NCBI GenBank assembly: GCA_965371805.1
Contig: CBDUZW010000129.1
Coordinates: forward strand, 1-5,092
Length of the DNA: 5,092 nucleotides
From: JAOZTV01 sp965371805
GTDB lineage: Bacteria; Acidobacteriota; Aminicenantia; UBA2199
Direction of reading: 5' to 3'
In this document: positions 4,948 through 5,092 of the stretch, in pieces
Layout: every line of letters begins with the position of its first letter
How positions within the stretch are numbered: the first letter of the stretch is position 1
Program-made: the position numbers and the translations under genes
Notes under the pieces: generated by a model
Database searches by the model: none
Seen by the model: only the letters and a program-made list of their open reading frames with translations
Told to the model about the DNA's origin: nothing

Positions 4948-4952
4948 CCTCC
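4948..4952 (-). promoter_or_regulatory. ribosome binding site of the AraC-type gene
   Basis: GGAGG on the minus strand ends four bases before the ATG at 4941-4943. The spacing is short, and the ATG three codons on (4932-4934) would sit 13 bases away, so the first ATG is preferred but not certain. Confidence 0.6.
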
Positions 4953-5004
4953 AAAACCTCAAAGCTTAGTGATAAAAATAAATAATAATTTATGAGACTA
5001 TTTC

Positions 5005-5033
5005 AATATAACATAATATAAACATATTTGCAA
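5005..5033 (-). promoter_or_regulatory. sigma70-type promoter of the AraC-type gene
   Basis: On the minus strand TTGCAA (5028-5033) and TATATT (5005-5010) are separated by exactly 17 bases. Transcription would start near 4998, giving a leader of about 55 bases before the start codon. The match and spacing are good, but AT-rich DNA yields such hits often. Confidence 0.5.
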
Positions 5034-5034
5034 C

Positions 5035-5063
5035 CTGGTGTAAAAGTCAAGTACTTTTACCAG
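5035..5063. repeat. bulged hairpin upstream of the AraC-type promoter
   Basis: CTGG (5035-5038) and TAAAAGT (5041-5047), split by a two-base bulge, pair with ACTTTTA (5053-5059) and CCAG (5060-5063) around a five-base loop. It ends at the -35 box of the minus-strand promoter. No T run follows on either side, so it is not a typical terminator. TACTTTTAC recurs at 5077-5085. It could be a regulator site, or the end of a feature that continues outside the window. Confidence 0.45.
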
Positions 5064-5092
5064 TCCTTCGGTAATTACTTTTACTACTAACT

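Overview
The window is very AT-rich (roughly 70% or more A+T by eye) and bacterial. Ribosome binding sites are Shine-Dalgarno-like (GGAG, AGGAG, GGAGG). The truncated tRNA-Thr at 3892-3938 is followed by TTTCCA rather than directly by CCA. Together these suggest an AT-rich, probably Gram-negative bacterium. I cannot name a lineage: a spirochaete, a Bacteroidota/Ignavibacteria-type organism or a similar group would all fit. The layout looks like the end of an accessory, probably surface-polysaccharide or sugar-modification, gene cluster next to a decayed mobile-element junction.

Left part (1-3580), all on the + strand. A possible 3' end of an upstream gene (to 116) and a doubtful 37-codon membrane-peptide ORF (117-230) lead into three tightly packed genes. 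The first is a Gfo/Idh/MocA-family NAD(P)-dependent sugar oxidoreductase (242-1216). The second (1194-2975) is a 593-residue protein with three parts: a SIR2-like NAD-binding domain, a type I phosphoribosyltransferase-like domain and a C-terminal mannose-6-phosphate-isomerase-type cupin. The third is a HAD-superfamily, beta-phosphoglucomutase-like phosphatase (2999-3580). The first two overlap by 23 bases and the last two are 23 bases apart, so they look like one operon.

The gene set suggests a joint role in sugar-phosphate or ribosyl chemistry: NAD(P)-linked oxidation or reduction, a PRPP-binding transferase, a sugar-binding cupin and a phosphatase. The phosphoribosyltransferase plus HAD pair recalls the route in which phosphoribose from PRPP is placed on a glycan and then dephosphorylated to ribofuranose. 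The SIR2 module is unexplained by that model, and an NAD-depleting defence role is the main alternative. The three-domain fusion is the best candidate here for an undescribed system.

Middle part (3581-4544) has no intact gene. It holds weak hairpins, the 3' half of a tRNA-Thr(CGT) on the minus strand (typical of an integration site), a perfect tandem 11-bp repeat about 90 bases from it (like an integrase or excisionase arm site), and short minus-strand open stretches that look like gene debris. It also has a TTGACA-bearing minus-strand region with two palindromes.

Right part (4545-5092) contains a minus-strand 120-residue AraC-type DNA-binding protein without a sensor domain. It has its own good sigma70-type promoter (TTGCAA-N17-TATATT), a GGAGG ribosome binding site and a likely terminator. 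A bulged hairpin lies just upstream of that promoter.
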